Shown here piece after piece: positions 35,698-48,836 of a DNA stretch of 64,000 bases. The translations under genes and the position numbers were made by a program. The stretch spans positions 18,179,266 to 18,243,265 of the forward strand of contig OW388300.1 in the NCBI GenBank assembly GCA_936450465.1, read 5' to 3'. The first letter of the stretch is position 1; each line of letters opens with the position of its first letter. Under the pieces are notes generated by a model that saw only the letters and a program-made list of their open reading frames with translations, made no database searches and was not told the origin of the DNA. The stretch is from Gibbula magus. Taxonomy: Eukaryota > Mollusca > Gastropoda > Trochida > Trochidae.

Positions 35698-36680
35698 GTA
35701 ATAATCTCAAAATTTAAATGTTTTGTTTAAGTTCACGGGGGAAAAGGAAATGCTTCTTCTTAACGTAGTAGTTTCAAATATATACACATATTAGAAACAC
35801 CTGAAAGACTACCGAAAACATTTTTCGAATTTTTTCCTTAAGAAAATATTGTTTTGCAATTCACCTGCTATTTAAACAAATATTTACTTCATCAATACAT
35901 TATCGACAAAATGTCATGGTTGACGTTTAATAGATCACCACGTGTCTGGAAACGAGGAATTTTCCAACACGCATTTCTGTTAATGTCATATATGGAGACA
36001 ACGACTCTACATGTAAATTGAATGTTTGTTTACTTCCCCATTTTCTAAAATTATGTTGGAAAGATGGCATATTAAAACATCGATTATATATACTTAAGTG
36101 TTTTGGAGTTGAGAGTTGAAAATGATGTTCAATATGATCACTTGGAAAACTCTCGAAACATCTGGAAATACATATAATATAATTTTGAAACTTATGTGTT
36201 TCCCCGCATGTTTCACCACATTGACTTACATGGCTACGTTCTTCCATTTTCATTCATATATCAATAAGAAGTAACATATCGTAATTAAAAGTTTCTACCA
36301 TTTTTTCATTTGGTATATTTCTGTCACTGTACGTGTTGAATATGTGGATCATGCAAATGAAAAGAGAATCTGAATCTACAACATAATTCCTACTTCAAAA
36401 TATTATAAAAGTTATATGAATAGAAGAATCATAAGCATATTGGATTATTGTCCATCGACCACCACGTCAATAATATTGTTATGAGAAATTGATCAAATCA
36501 AGTTTGCATGATCAAGATTATCATGTACTACATAGCGAACAAATTTAAGTTATGTACAGAATTTAAGAAAACAAGCATCGTCCTTCCAAGTGAGAATTTT
36601 CCATTTTTAGGTTCTCTGAAGTTTTACACAACGTATTTTCATAGCATCAGGTATATAATATATTACACATTTTCTGAGAC
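35698..36680. other. Unannotated AT-rich spacer
   Basis: No supportable feature. A 108-codon minus frame at 35927-36253 shows no recognisable domain. Confidence 0.3.
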
Positions 36681-36683
36681 ATA

Positions 36684-37016
36684 CCGTAATCCTTGAATAA
36701 TCGCCCGTCCATTATTAATTTCAAACACCGATTTGACCCGGCGATTATTCAAGGCAGGGGATTATTAAAGGCGGACGATTATGTTTTTCTAAACTATAAT
36801 ATACATGTTTGTAAATATAATTGCAGTACGTTTTGAATTATGAATATTGTAAACCAAGTGCAAATTATGATGTTAAACTTCGCATAAATATGCTTATGGC
36901 GGAATTATTTTTGAAAAGGAGATATCCATTAGTTTATTTACATTTGCTAAATTTAACCCGATGATTTTTCAAGGCAGCCGATTGTTCAAAGCAGGCGATT
37001 ATTCAAGAAGTTACGG
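36684..37016. mobile_element. TA-flanked MITE (Tc1/mariner-like ends)
   Basis: It begins CCGTAATCCTTGAATAATCG and ends with the inverse CGATTATTCAAGAAGTTACGG. TA lies on both sides (36682-36683 and 37017-37018). Internal repeats are CGATTATTCAAGGCAG-like. No ORF. The TA target is typical of Tc1/mariner elements. Confidence 0.75.
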
Positions 37017-39302
37017 TATAATCCTCTGCAAAACCTATCGTGTGTAATTACGAGTGCAATATTGCATACATAAATATACATCTACAGGATTACTTTTTAT
37101 TGTCTGTACAGCATCTCAAAGTAATCAAACTATGGGGCATAAGAAACTATATTAATTATGATTAAACAAAACCAAACTTGCCGGATAAAGTAGAATTAAA
37201 GTGGGGTTTTATATGATTTTGTTATGATATATGTAATTGTATATTTAGTAAAACACAGATGAGGTTCTGAAGTCAATTTATCGTTACTTGCGATTCACAT
37301 TTGATTGGCGAAAAGTTCTTATATCTTTTTAGTCCACCCGTGTCTTTTCTGATTATAGCTAGTTCTTACAGCATGAACATTTCGTCTTGAATGTTTAAAA
37401 TATAACACACACTTATTTTAATTTCTCAAAACTCTATTATTTAATGAAGAGTTTTGCCAATGGAAAATGTCACATCAATGTTGGATTTCTTATTGATGTG
37501 GTGGACGGTCTTATGGCCGAGGGAACCAATGTAAATCAAAATGGCGACGTTTCAATCCAACCACTTTAAAGCAGCCGGCATCAGCCATTGGCCCTCATTT
37601 AATGTTATTCACCATGGTTTCTTCATTTCACACTAAAAAACCACGCCTGTACTTTTTGCATCTTCAGTTTCAATTAAGCCAATCATCGTTTACCAATTTG
37701 TATGTTTTCATAAACTGATATACATTGATAATGTTCATTTGCCTTGGGTCTGAGCAAGCACACAAATCACAAATACTCCCACAGGAAAATCTATTTGAAC
37801 AACCATGAATATATTAGCATCAGATCCGTACCAATATATACATTGCCTAATTATGGAAATTATGTCTAGACTATGGACAAATACATCAACTATATTTAGT
37901 ACCAGATATGTGTCTCATGACACCAGTTCCGAGGAAGAGTCAAAGAGTGAGATTTATTCATGAATTGATTTTGTTGATTGTGTTTTCTCAAATTATAAAT
38001 CTTGCTGTTCTTATGTAAGTCACTTCGAAATGCCCTTCAAAGAATCAACTGGAATTTCTACATTCATAATCCGTATCCCTGTTGACATAATTCCAAAGTG
38101 TTTCATTTAGAAATAAACAACACAGTCATAGCAAACATCTAGAAATTTGAGATATCTGTAAGTTCCTTCATGTCATCTTAAAAATAAAAATCATTTTGCC
38201 ATTTCTTTCAATGATGTATTTTATTATGTATTCAAACGTGACACATCAGTTCAAATATCAGTAAACACCGTAGTTAATTCACGCCCTAAGGTTAATGTTT
38301 TCTGAACTTGAGCTCTCGTGTCTGTTGAAGTTATCAAACGGTTCTTTCAGCAAATGCATGTAGCTTGTCGGAACTATCACATATATTTATCTAGATTTAC
38401 ATTTTATGTTTAAACTTGTTTTGGCTGTAAAATAATACGATCAATTTATTTAGAGAGGAAACATTATAGTTTATAATTGTTTGGTATATGCGTTGAACAA
38501 TGTATAGCTTATTTTAAACTATCTTGTATATATAATCTTCTCATCCTCCTCTAATGTATAAACACTTCTTGTATATATAAATCCTGGTGAGCTGTTCAAA
38601 TGGATCACCTGCTTGACAATGACATTAGTATGAATGTCAACGTCGCTTATACAGAATAAAGAAGTTGTGCGTCCATAAAATTGTTATTCATTCTTCATCA
38701 CCTTCACTTCCAGAATGCCCATCAAAAATGCAAAGAAGGCCTGTTCAGGATTTGGCAAATATTTATTTACAGCAATTGCATTTTCAAAAGGTCCGGATTC
38801 ACATTTGAAGCTTTTGAATGGTACCGCCAACAGTGTATCGCCGATATTTTGCTTGTGTTTACCTTTGTATAATGAATGTAATCATGGACATGGAGTTTTG
38901 TTTATGGAATCTCCTTTACATCTATGTGGTGCGATATGCCTTAAATATCACTAACAATTGATTTTCAAAGTTATTACAATTCTTCCAAATTATCAAAATA
39001 TTAGTCCTACATGTTCAGAAACATATTATTTCATCCAATAGATCTTTTGTTCTTTCCATTTGAACCATTTTCTGGAGAATATCGACTTTATCTCAACTAA
39101 TATGGCTTTGTATATGTGATACTTTCATAGAAGATATAATAGGTGTTCAATGTTTTCATTATAATTTCAGATGAGGGAAGTACTGAGCAGAAAAGACCTG
39201 GTCCCAAACGTCAGGCTCGTTCCATATTCAGAGAATGTATATTCCTAACTTGAGAAATGGGAATAGACGAACATAGAAAATTATTCATGTACCATGTATA
39301 CA

Positions 39303-39712
39303 CTATATAGCCCCAATCCCCGGATACCCAGGGTTTTATATATGCCCCGTTACTCTCCACTATATCACCCCTGAGACATTCCATCAGAGACATCTGTACT
39401 CAAATTACCCTGGTGAGCCAATCAAACTGCTACGCAGCTTGGACCTGCGAGCCAATGACAATTCATATCACTTCCTTGCAAAGAACGTACCTCCTGGGCG
39501 CGGTCATTTTGTTAGCGATCCATCACCGGTCATCTCCCTTGACCATTTCCGTCTTATTCTATCGAGCATTTTCATTGGTTACTGATTTTGTCACGCCGGC
39601 AAAGTTTGGGTAATTTAAGTACAAATTGCTCTTATCCTAGTGTCCCAGGGGTGATAAAGCGGAGAATAATGGAGCACATATAAAACCCTGGGTAACCGAG
39701 GATGTATAGCCC
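39303..39712. mobile_element. Non-autonomous inverted-repeat element
   Basis: The left arm has GATACCCAGGGTTTTATATA and TATATCACCCCTGAGACA. The right arm has TGTCCCAGGGGTGATAAAGC and ATATAAAACCCTGGGTAACC. The arms are inverted for about 80 bp. The exact ends (near CTATAG/CTATAC) and the target duplication are unclear. Confidence 0.65.
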
Positions 39713-41737
39713 AGACTCATTGATCACTAGAGATTTCCTGTTTCTAACTTTACATTGTACGAGTATCACTGACACATGTCATTGTCGTTTCTAAAACATT
39801 GATTCTGTTTCAGAATCTTAAGAGTACCTCGTGATTACTCGTGTTATATATATGGTACAGACACCTGGTCATTATCTAATACCTTTCAGTTTGATGAATG
39901 TATATTATGTTAAAAGTTCAGGACACTGTTCATAAACTTGCTCAAACTTGATGATCTTATAAGGAAACATGTTGTGCATTGTATATGCTGCTAATGTTAT
40001 TATATCAGTCATTATGTTTCCGTTATGTTTATGTTGAGGCTGTTTCAATACATTTCGAGATGTAGACAAGATTTGTAGATTATAAACTCCGTGTCTAAGT
40101 ATACCACGACAATGTGGTTATGGTACAGATTTGAAGAAATATAACCAATAATATATAACGAGCAATTAATGAAATAACATTCAACGAACATACTAGTTGC
40201 ATATGAGTTACTTTTGCGGGCTATTTAGTAATATGAACTTCGGCGAAGTTTAATCTAAAGATCTGTCCCTTTGTCTTAATTAAACAGAGAAAATGCCATC
40301 TGTGACATTTAATATATCACCTTTTTCGGAAAACTAATCATAACCCTGTACTATTTTCGGGTTAATTTCACATGAGGAGATATAGCTTCTAGGCAGTACA
40401 TATAAGCAGTTGTCAGTTTCGCGGATTAAAATCTGAATCTACGTTATAACTTTATGACATACACCAACATGATTTTGAATACCTTGGATGCATATATAGA
40501 ATTATGTAATTTGAAATATATTTGATGTATTGAATACAATGATGAATTGCTTTTGCTGCGATGTACAATTTTGATTTGTTTTTCTTGTGCAAAGGCATTA
40601 TATGACCAAAAGTGTTATGTGACCAGGAGACATTTGTAATTCCTCATCACAATACCATGCTGTTTTATAGACTGCAGTCATCTATGCACAATGACATAAA
40701 GAATAAAGAACATATTCCTGGTACCCAATATTTTCACAAATAACAGGAACGTTATCTTTCTGAAAATGAGAATTATTACAATTATCAGATTTTATCATTC
40801 ATGGTAGAAATCTAGTGACATGAAGTGTTAATTATTGTGTTAACCAGATGGATGCCCTATCAGTGAAATAATGTCTTAGTGACAGGGAATATACAGGTGG
40901 CATTAGATATGGACGTGGAATAACTAACCAGGTCTTAACAGATTACAGAGATCAAGTCAGGCAACTTCATTAGTCCAGATGCATTTGGAGTGACATGTTC
41001 TTCAGGATCTTGATTAATTTGTATATACATAAATTTGGTTCTCTATAAGCAAGATCACGAGGTCTGTTTCCAGATTTCTGGTTTAGGTATATGTTGTAAT
41101 GGTGTGTTCCCTCCTGTTAAACTTCTGAATCGTCAAACTCTTTCTATTTGGCTGCTGTAAAAATTCAATGATACCAATGACAGCAAATGTGAACATTCTC
41201 GAAATGTTAGCGTACACTTCTTTTTTTAAATTGATCCATTGTTGTGATAAATATGCATGTAGAACAAAATAAATCCATGGGTATAAGCATTGAATGCTGA
41301 ACTTTATCCAACCAATATGTGATGGTTACAGAGCTTGCCTGAAAGACTTACCAACAGCATGCTACCAGGCAATACATATGAAAGAAATAGACTTTCTTTA
41401 TTATACCCTCAATGCAATCATTCATTTGTAGGGGATGTCATAGGCCCTGGCTACATTTTTCGTTCAACAGAGTGATACATGTATGTGTATAAACGACAAA
41501 GTAATGTCCAATACTGATAAATAAATAAAAATAAATACAAAGTTATTATTGACGTAGGAGGGAATAACTACACTGTGTATATAAATGACTATGTTTTGTA
41601 CAACACCTTGAGTGTCAATTGCCATGAGTCAATTGAATTAATGAATAAGCCATGTTATTCCTGTCAATTCATCCTTGCTGTCTGCATAATATGGATCAGA
41701 GTATAAACCTTGGTGAGCCAAAGATATTCAATTTTCC

Positions 41738-42619
41738 AAGTTCAGAGAAATAAGTGCCAAACAAAAGCAACTGAAATCGATTGGAAAAGGCAACAAACCA
41801 AAAACCGAAGCAATTTTGAAGCTGGCAATTTGGGATGAAGCAATCCAACGGCTCTTAAAAACTCCTTATGGTTAGTCTGTACAACCCATTTCGGCATGAG
41901 AACTGGACAGGAATGCAAGAACCTACAATGGGGAATATAGAGCTGAAGCAAGAAATAGCGAAGAATATCTAATTTATTCCTCTGAAAGACAGACAAAAGC
42001 AAGAACTGATCAGAATGCGAGAGACATTAGATTGACAACCTAGAGCATATACTGTTGACAACTTAGAGCCTGATCAGTCAGAGAGGGATCCAGTCTTCTT
42101 GTACAAGTTGTATCAAGAGACCAGCCGAAACACTGATCGACGACTCTCCCTTCTTCCTGGCCATCAACCACAATCGACGCAAGACCAACACCATGGGAAT
42201 CAACATCAATTAACAAGCTGGATGGAATAATGAGGTCCATGAAACAGCGATGACAGGATGATCAGCGGATAACACCATACAGGTATGATAATAAATAGGA
42301 AAAATCCATTATATGTTTTAGAAAAAATAATTATAACTTAAAATTTTATGAAAATTTAATTATTATTATTATATATTTTTATGTTTTTAGAAAAAACACC
42401 AATTGCAAAATTCACTTTTGACTTTTTGATTATCAAGATTAAATATAAAAATGTTTGAAACTTTAAAAGTTGTAAAATGTTTAACATTTATATAATTTAT
42501 TTTATTAAACTCTTAAAAAATTAAAACACAATGTAATCAAATAAATATCATAATTTCAAAAATATTTCCAGCGTTGTTGAGGGACACCGGTCTTCCAACA
42601 GAAATTATTCAAGTGACAG
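41738..42619 (+). pseudogene. Crypton-type tyrosine recombinase remnant, copy 2
   Basis: A decayed frame reads AILKLAIWDEAIQRLLKTPYG, then LVCTTHFGMRTGQECKNLQW, EYLIYSSERQTKARTDQNAR, DPVFLYKLYQE, DSPFFLAINHNRR and INKLDGIMRSMKQR, with stops and frame changes between. A short exon (42572-42619, acceptor ATTTCCAG, donor GTAAAT) adds LLRDTGLPTEIIQVTG. This is the module order of Crypton-like YR proteins (fold start, box I around GMRTGQE, ERQTKTR strand, HxxR region, GH motif). The HxxR motif and final Tyr are not found, so it is dead. It sits in sequence inserted into segmental copy 2. Confidence 0.65.
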
Positions 42620-43876
42620 GTAAATAACACCTGCTTTTATCTATTTTAACATTATGTTTTCATTAGGATTTATAGTTACGTGTTGAATAAGCATCAGGCC
42701 ATCTAAATTATAAATAAGAATCATGCAAAGAGCTATTCATCTTTTGAATTTAGTTTCAGTTATGAAGCTGTGAATAATTTCATCGAATGAAAGCCAACGT
42801 AGCACTTTAGAGTTGAGGGATAGGCTTAAAGGTACCTTATATGAACCACCATTATCACTATCTTCCACATGTCATGATTGAGGAAGCCGATAGACTTTGT
42901 TCACACAATACTGATGTCTGGTGCAGATACGGTTGGATTGGGTCAATAGCAACATAGGAAATGCAACTGAAAGAAACTTCCTTCATAATATCATAAAATC
43001 ATATATCTAAATAGTGGACTATGGGCAATTTTCGAACAATTAAAATCAAACTTGAATAAATAAATGGATCGAATTATAACTATCATGAAGACCACTTCCT
43101 GGAGTAAATGTAAGTAAAAGTCATACCATAACTTTTAAATATAATGTTAAAAGGTCGGTTGTCATTCTACCAATCTGTAACAGTGTTTCAGATTATTTAG
43201 AAAATCCAGTCAGTATAGGAGAGTGTCTCATTGATACCAAGGACACATCCCCAAGCTGTATACGTCGACGAACCTATAGATAAATGACATGTCACAGTTC
43301 CTGTCGTACAAGCTAAGGGGAAAGGTTGCATTTATGTTTAAAGATTGGTTTGTTCAAACGTGGCGTCTGCAATATCCATCACGTTATGAATGGGGTATCA
43401 CGAATTCCATATCAACAATATTGAATAACATTTGAAGGTGAAGTGTTTGTTTAGTATGAGAAATTGTGTTTGATAGAGATCAAATTTAACACTTAAAATG
43501 AATATTTAACACGTTATGAAACATTTTGAAAGGTCGGTTGTGAGATCCTTATATCAACAAAATTCCATTTCTGACGATATTTTCTTTACAATACTTGTAA
43601 GAGGTAAATACAATAGGCTTTGATTATACACGTATTAAAAAAAATATTGTATGATTCATAGGGAACTGAAATAGTTTGCTCGTTTAGAAGTCCTGAAAAT
43701 CTTCAATAAAGCAAAAATACATATAATTTAAACCTAAGGTTAATCACGAAAACAAATTATTAAAAGAGGAAATTTACTTGTTCTGTTCTGCAGAAGCAAA
43801 TGATCATTCAGTATTCTAACCGTTCTGATTAGTATATCCATTCATAGAAAGTACACAATCACAATATTTATTTCAG
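42620..43876. other. Spacer between two Crypton remnants
   Basis: The first part (to about 42960) belongs to the segmental duplication (partner 32430-32740). The rest is AT-rich without recognised features. Confidence 0.35.
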
Positions 43877-45012
43877 ATTGGCTTTAAAACAACAGTTTGC
43901 CATTGGACTTTGAGACGAGGCCGGTTCTTGAACTCAATGTAATTCTAGGACGATTTTACGCAGAGGTTAGAACACAAAATGGGAAGGAGTATTCCAAATC
44001 GGCGTTGATGTCAATTCGTGCGGCGATTAATCGACACCTGACGTCACCACCCTTTGATCGGCAAATAAATATAATGCACGACAAGGAGTTCATGTCCTCG
44101 AACCATGTTTGTGTTGGTCTGGTCAAGGAGATGAAGCGGGCTGGCAAGGATATCATCAGGCATCACGATCCTATTTCGCATGGTGATATGGAGCGTTCGT
44201 ATAACAATGGAAGCCTTTCTGATGAGTCTCCCCTTTCACTTGTTAGGAAAGTTTGGTTTGAGGTCTCAGGGGTGAATCGTTTGTTCTGTCAAAGGATGGA
44301 TGACACTGTGGCAGAATATTTTCAAATGGCCTATAATGAGGCGGAGAAAACTCACCATGGGGTAGACAGTAGGGAACAATCCAAACAGCCTCGAATGTAT
44401 GAAACCGGAAGCAAAAATTGTCATGTGCAAAGCATGAAATTATATCTTTCAAAACGAAACGACTCTGTCAGTGCTTTTTTTCAACGTCCCCTTTCTATTC
44501 CTAAAACAGATATCAGGTATGCTCCTGAAGTCGGCAATGGGTGTGAATACTCTCAAAAAGATGATGTCCACCATATCGGTTGCAGCTGGTTTGTCGCAAA
44601 CCTACCCAAACCACTGTGTTTGTGCGACGACAGCAACAAAGCTATAAGAGGCCGGGGTGGGATCCCTAGGAATACTTTCTGTCACTGGTCATCGAAATGA
44701 GCAGTCGCTCAAAAGTTACATAACCACACAATCAGTTGCTCAACGGAGGGCTTTCAGCAACATCTTGGAGGGAAGCAATTCCCCGTTGAATGCTCTTCCT
44801 CCGCCATGTTTACCGCGTGATGGTTCACGTCAGGTCACGGAGCCTCGGAGTATTTGTGACGTCGGTTCACGTCAACCGTCTGCACCAGCTTCAGTGTCGT
44901 ATACTGCAACCAATACTGTGTGCACACCTTTACATGGTGTACAGCTCCTGCAGTCGGCCAATATAAGTGGTGGTACAATAAACTTCAACTTCTACGATAG
45001 CAGCAAAAAATA
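43877..45012 (+). pseudogene. Crypton-type tyrosine recombinase gene, copy 1
   Basis: After an acceptor-like TTTATTTCAG, a 267-codon frame (43897-44700) contains LGRFYAEVRTQNGKEYSKSA and SLVRKVWFEV and ends near YLSKRNDSVSAFFQRP. After a one-base frame change near 44535-44545 it continues NTLKKMMSTISVAAGLSQTY, then the GHRNEQSLKSY block and a C-terminal ISGGTINFNFYDSSKK to 45012. Crypton recombinases cut and rejoin DNA with R..HxxR..GH..Y. Here the HxxR Arg is Cys (TGT, 44621-44623), a TAA follows at 44645, and the box-I segment after LFCQR is shortened. The GH (44690) and the Tyr (44717) remain. It is a decayed transposon gene, in a different subgroup from the copy at 41.7 kb. Confidence 0.75.
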
Positions 45013-45727
45013 GGCACATGTAGATCTCCGTCACCACTTCGACTTGATCATGCAGTCGAACGTTAGTCACATGATTAACCATATATGGAGCGTGCCCTGA
45101 ATGATCGCACGACATGAATGTTTGAAAGTAAAATGTTTTGAAACCAGTCGTGTTTATATATTATTCTTGTTTGAAAAGAATGAAACAGTAAACAACAAAA
45201 TAATACCCGTATTGAATCACTGGCAACATTTTATATTAATATTAAGTGCATTGCATCAAACCAAGGAAATGTCATTATTAACTTAGGGAGTAGGTTCAAT
45301 ACATGGAACAGCCGGTCACTTAGCCCTGTTTATGGATTATTAATGTAAATAAAGTAAACAATATTTTTATTTCTAAATTATTGGAAGCATAATATGACAT
45401 GTATGTGATCATTTGGCATCTTAGAAAAGAAATAAAGTTCGCTTTATGTATCTTTTGTGTATCTTCTTTCAATAACATTGATTTTGTCATTGAGCTAAAT
45501 GTGATAACGTTTTCGCTTCGCATCAGCCACATACTTCAATGACCTTGTACCAAACTGTACCAATATTTAATGACGTCATCGCGAACCCACGAGTTGGTAA
45601 GTGAAGTTTCACAACTCCTTATCATGAATAATTCTTTGTTAAAGGATTTTAAAACCCATTTCCATGTTATTTATGTTTAATATATCATCATATCACTTCT
45701 ATGATCAACTCACAAACGTCAAAATGA
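45013..45727. other. Upstream region of the THAP gene
   Basis: No gene. AT-rich, ending in the promoter-like stretch before 45854. Confidence 0.35.
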
Positions 45728-45741
45728 CACTTCCGGAAGTG
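45728..45741. promoter_or_regulatory. Palindromic ETS-factor site upstream of the THAP gene
   Basis: CACTTCCGGAAGTG is a perfect palindrome of two overlapping CCGGAAGT sites, the consensus of GABP/ETS factors found in many TATA-less animal promoters. It lies 113 bp before the THAP start codon, with GGTTATTTCCG and GTGACGTAATAG nearby. Promoter function is inference. Confidence 0.5.
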
Positions 45742-45853
45742 GACGTAGATTTGACAAACTGACAACTGAACAACTTCGGTGCCGATATGCAAAACGCTTC
45801 GGTTATTTCCGTCCATATTCGTGGCGTGACGTAATAGTGGTCCGCTATTCAAA

Positions 45854-46114
45854 ATGCCGTTCTGTTCAGCCTACGGCTGTAATAGTCGAAGTGGGAAACA
45901 AACGGACGTCCACTTTTTTCATTTCCCAGCTGCCAAAGAAACAAGAAAGAATTTGACACATTATTGCAGGAGAGTTGATTTCAAACCTACTTGCAACAAT
46001 TTCTTATGTTCTAAGCACTTTTCATTCGTATGTTTTGATCGGCATCATATGCAACTTTCGAACTGGGGTTATGACAACCCGATCGGCGCCTGTCCCGACA
46101 TCCCTCTGGAATAA
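45854..46114 (+). pseudogene. THAP zinc-finger exon (exon 1 of the Kolobok-like gene)
   Basis: The frame starts MPFCSAYGCNSRSGKQTDVH. THAP domains bind DNA through a C2CH zinc site: here Cys4, Cys9, Cys52 and His55, with spacing inside the family range. HFFHFP, KPT and LCSKHF match the family. The invariant Trp is not seen. The usual C-terminal AVPT-like motif appears only in another frame (SAPVPTSLW, 46080-46120), suggesting a frameshift around 46035-46085. The start has good context and lies just after a promoter-like stretch. No obvious donor ends the exon. A diverged copy of this exon lies at 58534-58640. Confidence 0.65.
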
Positions 46115-48836
46115 GGCGTACCACCACCGATTTTCACGAATTTCAATAACCTTATATATTTTTTTCTGTCCAAATTATCAATGCATATTAAATACGAAAA
46201 AGGTCCAAATTAAGGTGACACTGAAAGCATTCAAAATTACACAAATTAACAAGTGTCGGCGTCGGTGGATTGAAACCGGAAGAACATTTTGTTCGACTCT
46301 ATCGAGAATCTGTAGGCCTAACTGTATCCCTATCTGTAGGAAAATGATAGATATAACAATCTGCTTGAATTAATGTAATGTGTTTACAACACCCCCTCCC
46401 CTCCCTAAAGACAATTTCACGTAGAATTACCATGAATAATTAGTGAAGACCATGTCGTGTTATAATGCATAGGCTTATTCGTAATATTCTGCTTGCCATT
46501 GACATTTGGTCCTATATATTGAGTTATTGATTGGTTATGTTTAGGCCTATTTAATTTCAGAATTTTTTAAGAAAAGGCAAAACAGGACATATAAAACTAG
46601 GACTACACCATAACAAACCTTCACATGATACTTTCTGATAATTGAAAAAAGATTGATTTTAAAAAATGAATGGAATTAATTGATAAATAATTGAATGAAA
46701 TGTTTTATTTCTGTATCATAAATGATTTATAAATATAATATTGAAATCTAAATATCAGTCTATTGGCCAATTTGGGATTTTGCAAAATGAAACAAAAACA
46801 GTTGCTGCATATTAATACTTATTTATAATTATTTCTTGAGGAATTTAAAAGAAGTGAAGCATCTACAAACATTACAGAATAAGAAATCGAGAGAAAAAGA
46901 AAAAAAATCCTTTATTGTTTTATGCATTTAAACCAAGTTATAAACAAAACAAAAGTGAACAGAGCTCACATACCCCCACCCAATATGTGTCAATAGTAAT
47001 AGCATTTGTGTCCAATCAAGCAATGAACCATAAACTAAGTAACACTTCTTTAATTCTTATAATCCCTACTTGTCAGAAATGATCGAGAGAATTATAATTT
47101 GTCATAAGATAAAGAAAACATACGAAATGACACTCACATCCTAATGCAAGCTATACAAATAAAACAAACCAGAAAACCTCAGAAAAAGGAGTGCTAAGCC
47201 CTCCCAAGTTTTTAAAATATTGTATGATTATCAAAGGCTGCTAAAAATAAATGTTCTGAGACAAGATTTGAAAAATTATACAAATTAGTAAAAGAATGAA
47301 AATGAGATTGTGTCCAAAAGACACAAGACCATCTAGTTATTAAATTCTAAAATTGTTTTGGATAACAAAAATTAATGACCATATGCAATACACATACACA
47401 CATTTGGAAAATTAAGTATGCAAATTAGGTAAAAAATTATAAGATTTATTAAAAAGCAGAACTAAACCATCCAGTATAAACTTCCCCTCAATATCAAAAG
47501 TCTCTCATGAGACAGAGATATAAAATGAAGACAAATTTTGAAATTTTAAATAAAATAGCCAATGCAGCAAATTATTATTATTTTTTTACAAAAAGTAAGC
47601 ACTATAGGTAATGCAAATAAATTTCTTCATAGAATGTCTTCATTATATAGTCATTAAAGGTCTCTTGTAATTATGAATGATGATAGGCAATGTGTAAAAA
47701 TTTCTTTTCAAAAAGGACACCTTGGCCATCAGGTAAATACACTACAGGCTACTTAATAAAAGCTCCTGTAATTTCCCTATCTGTAACTGATGTTGACATT
47801 ATTTATTTCATTATCATTACAGTATTAACAAAACCTTACAATTTCTTTTTAGACTTTTGGAACTTTTGACCTGCCAAAAGTGTCTAAAACAAATGAGACG
47901 CTTCTTGTTCAACCCATACAAAAATTGGAGACTCAGATGTCCAAGAAAGTTGAACCCAGCAAAATTTCAATTGCCTGTCACAGAGATGTTAAGTGTCAAG
48001 CAAATAGTAAGTTTGATACTGTTTGGGTTTTTTTTAAATAGAGCTCATCAGGAGTTTATCAATACTCGCCCATGTAAGATACAGCAGTGTAATATTTATG
48101 CGGCAATATTGAACAAGCATAATACCACTGCACGTTTGACGTCCCAATAGTTTGCGTTATGACGTCACAATGGGAGTAATGTCGTCACAGTGGTATCAGA
48201 CTTGCGGGAATCATAGTTTCAGAGCCGTGTCAGATTTATATTTCGCTGAATTAAAGGTGGGTGAGTAATAAACAGAATACTAACCTTACTTTGATTCAAT
48301 ACCATTTTAATTAAACTCATGAATGATTTGGTATCAAACTTGCTTTCATTCGCTTTATACATAATCATTAACTCGCTTAATGAAAATGGTATTAAATAGA
48401 AGGTTGTTTAGTATCCTCTATTTATCTAATGTTGAATATCAAAGTTATCTCAAGTAATACATTGTTAAAAAGCAAAAACATAGGTTTTTACATCATGACC
48501 CCTGTGACCCATATTTGGGGTCAAAGGATCACCAAATCTTTAATTTAGAATCTCCATTGGACAAGGAGTCTGGCACATAAAATGTCAGATCTCTAGAGTC
48601 ATTGGTTCTGAAGAAGAAGTCGGAAGAGCAAAAAGTTTACAGGCAGACGCCGGATGCCATGGCATAAGACAAGCTTAAAAGGTGTTTTAGAGCGCAACCT
48701 CATAGACAAATCATGTCATAACTTTCATATGACTAAGTGATATTTTGCTTAGGGCAAGGTATGAAAAATATGAAAATCCAAAACAACTGCCCTTGTAAGT
48801 AATAATTTAAAAAAGGTTTACCATTCATTTTCCAGT
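46115..48836 (+). other. Intronic AT-rich region with a tentative linker exon (47853-48006)
   Basis: After an acceptor TTTCTTTTTAG the frame GTFDLPKVSKTNETLLVQPI... stays open to a donor ATA|GTAAGT. Its composition suits a linker between THAP and catalytic domains, but its end phase does not match the next exon. A minus-strand TAGCTCAT-family repeat lies at about 48425-48680. Confidence 0.35.

Larger units (their letters stand above)
37370..42960 (+). repeat. Old segmental duplication, copy 2 (patchy)
   Basis: This is the partner of 23500-32750. Unmatched sequence at 38470-40140 and 41060-42640 includes a MITE (39303-39712) and a Crypton remnant (41738-42619), both apparently inserted after the duplication. 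Matching blocks carry many substitutions, so the event is old. Confidence 0.6.

Noticed and set aside
35927..36253. 108-codon minus-strand ORF
   Set aside because: No domain, no splice context, AT-rich surroundings; length not exceptional for this window.
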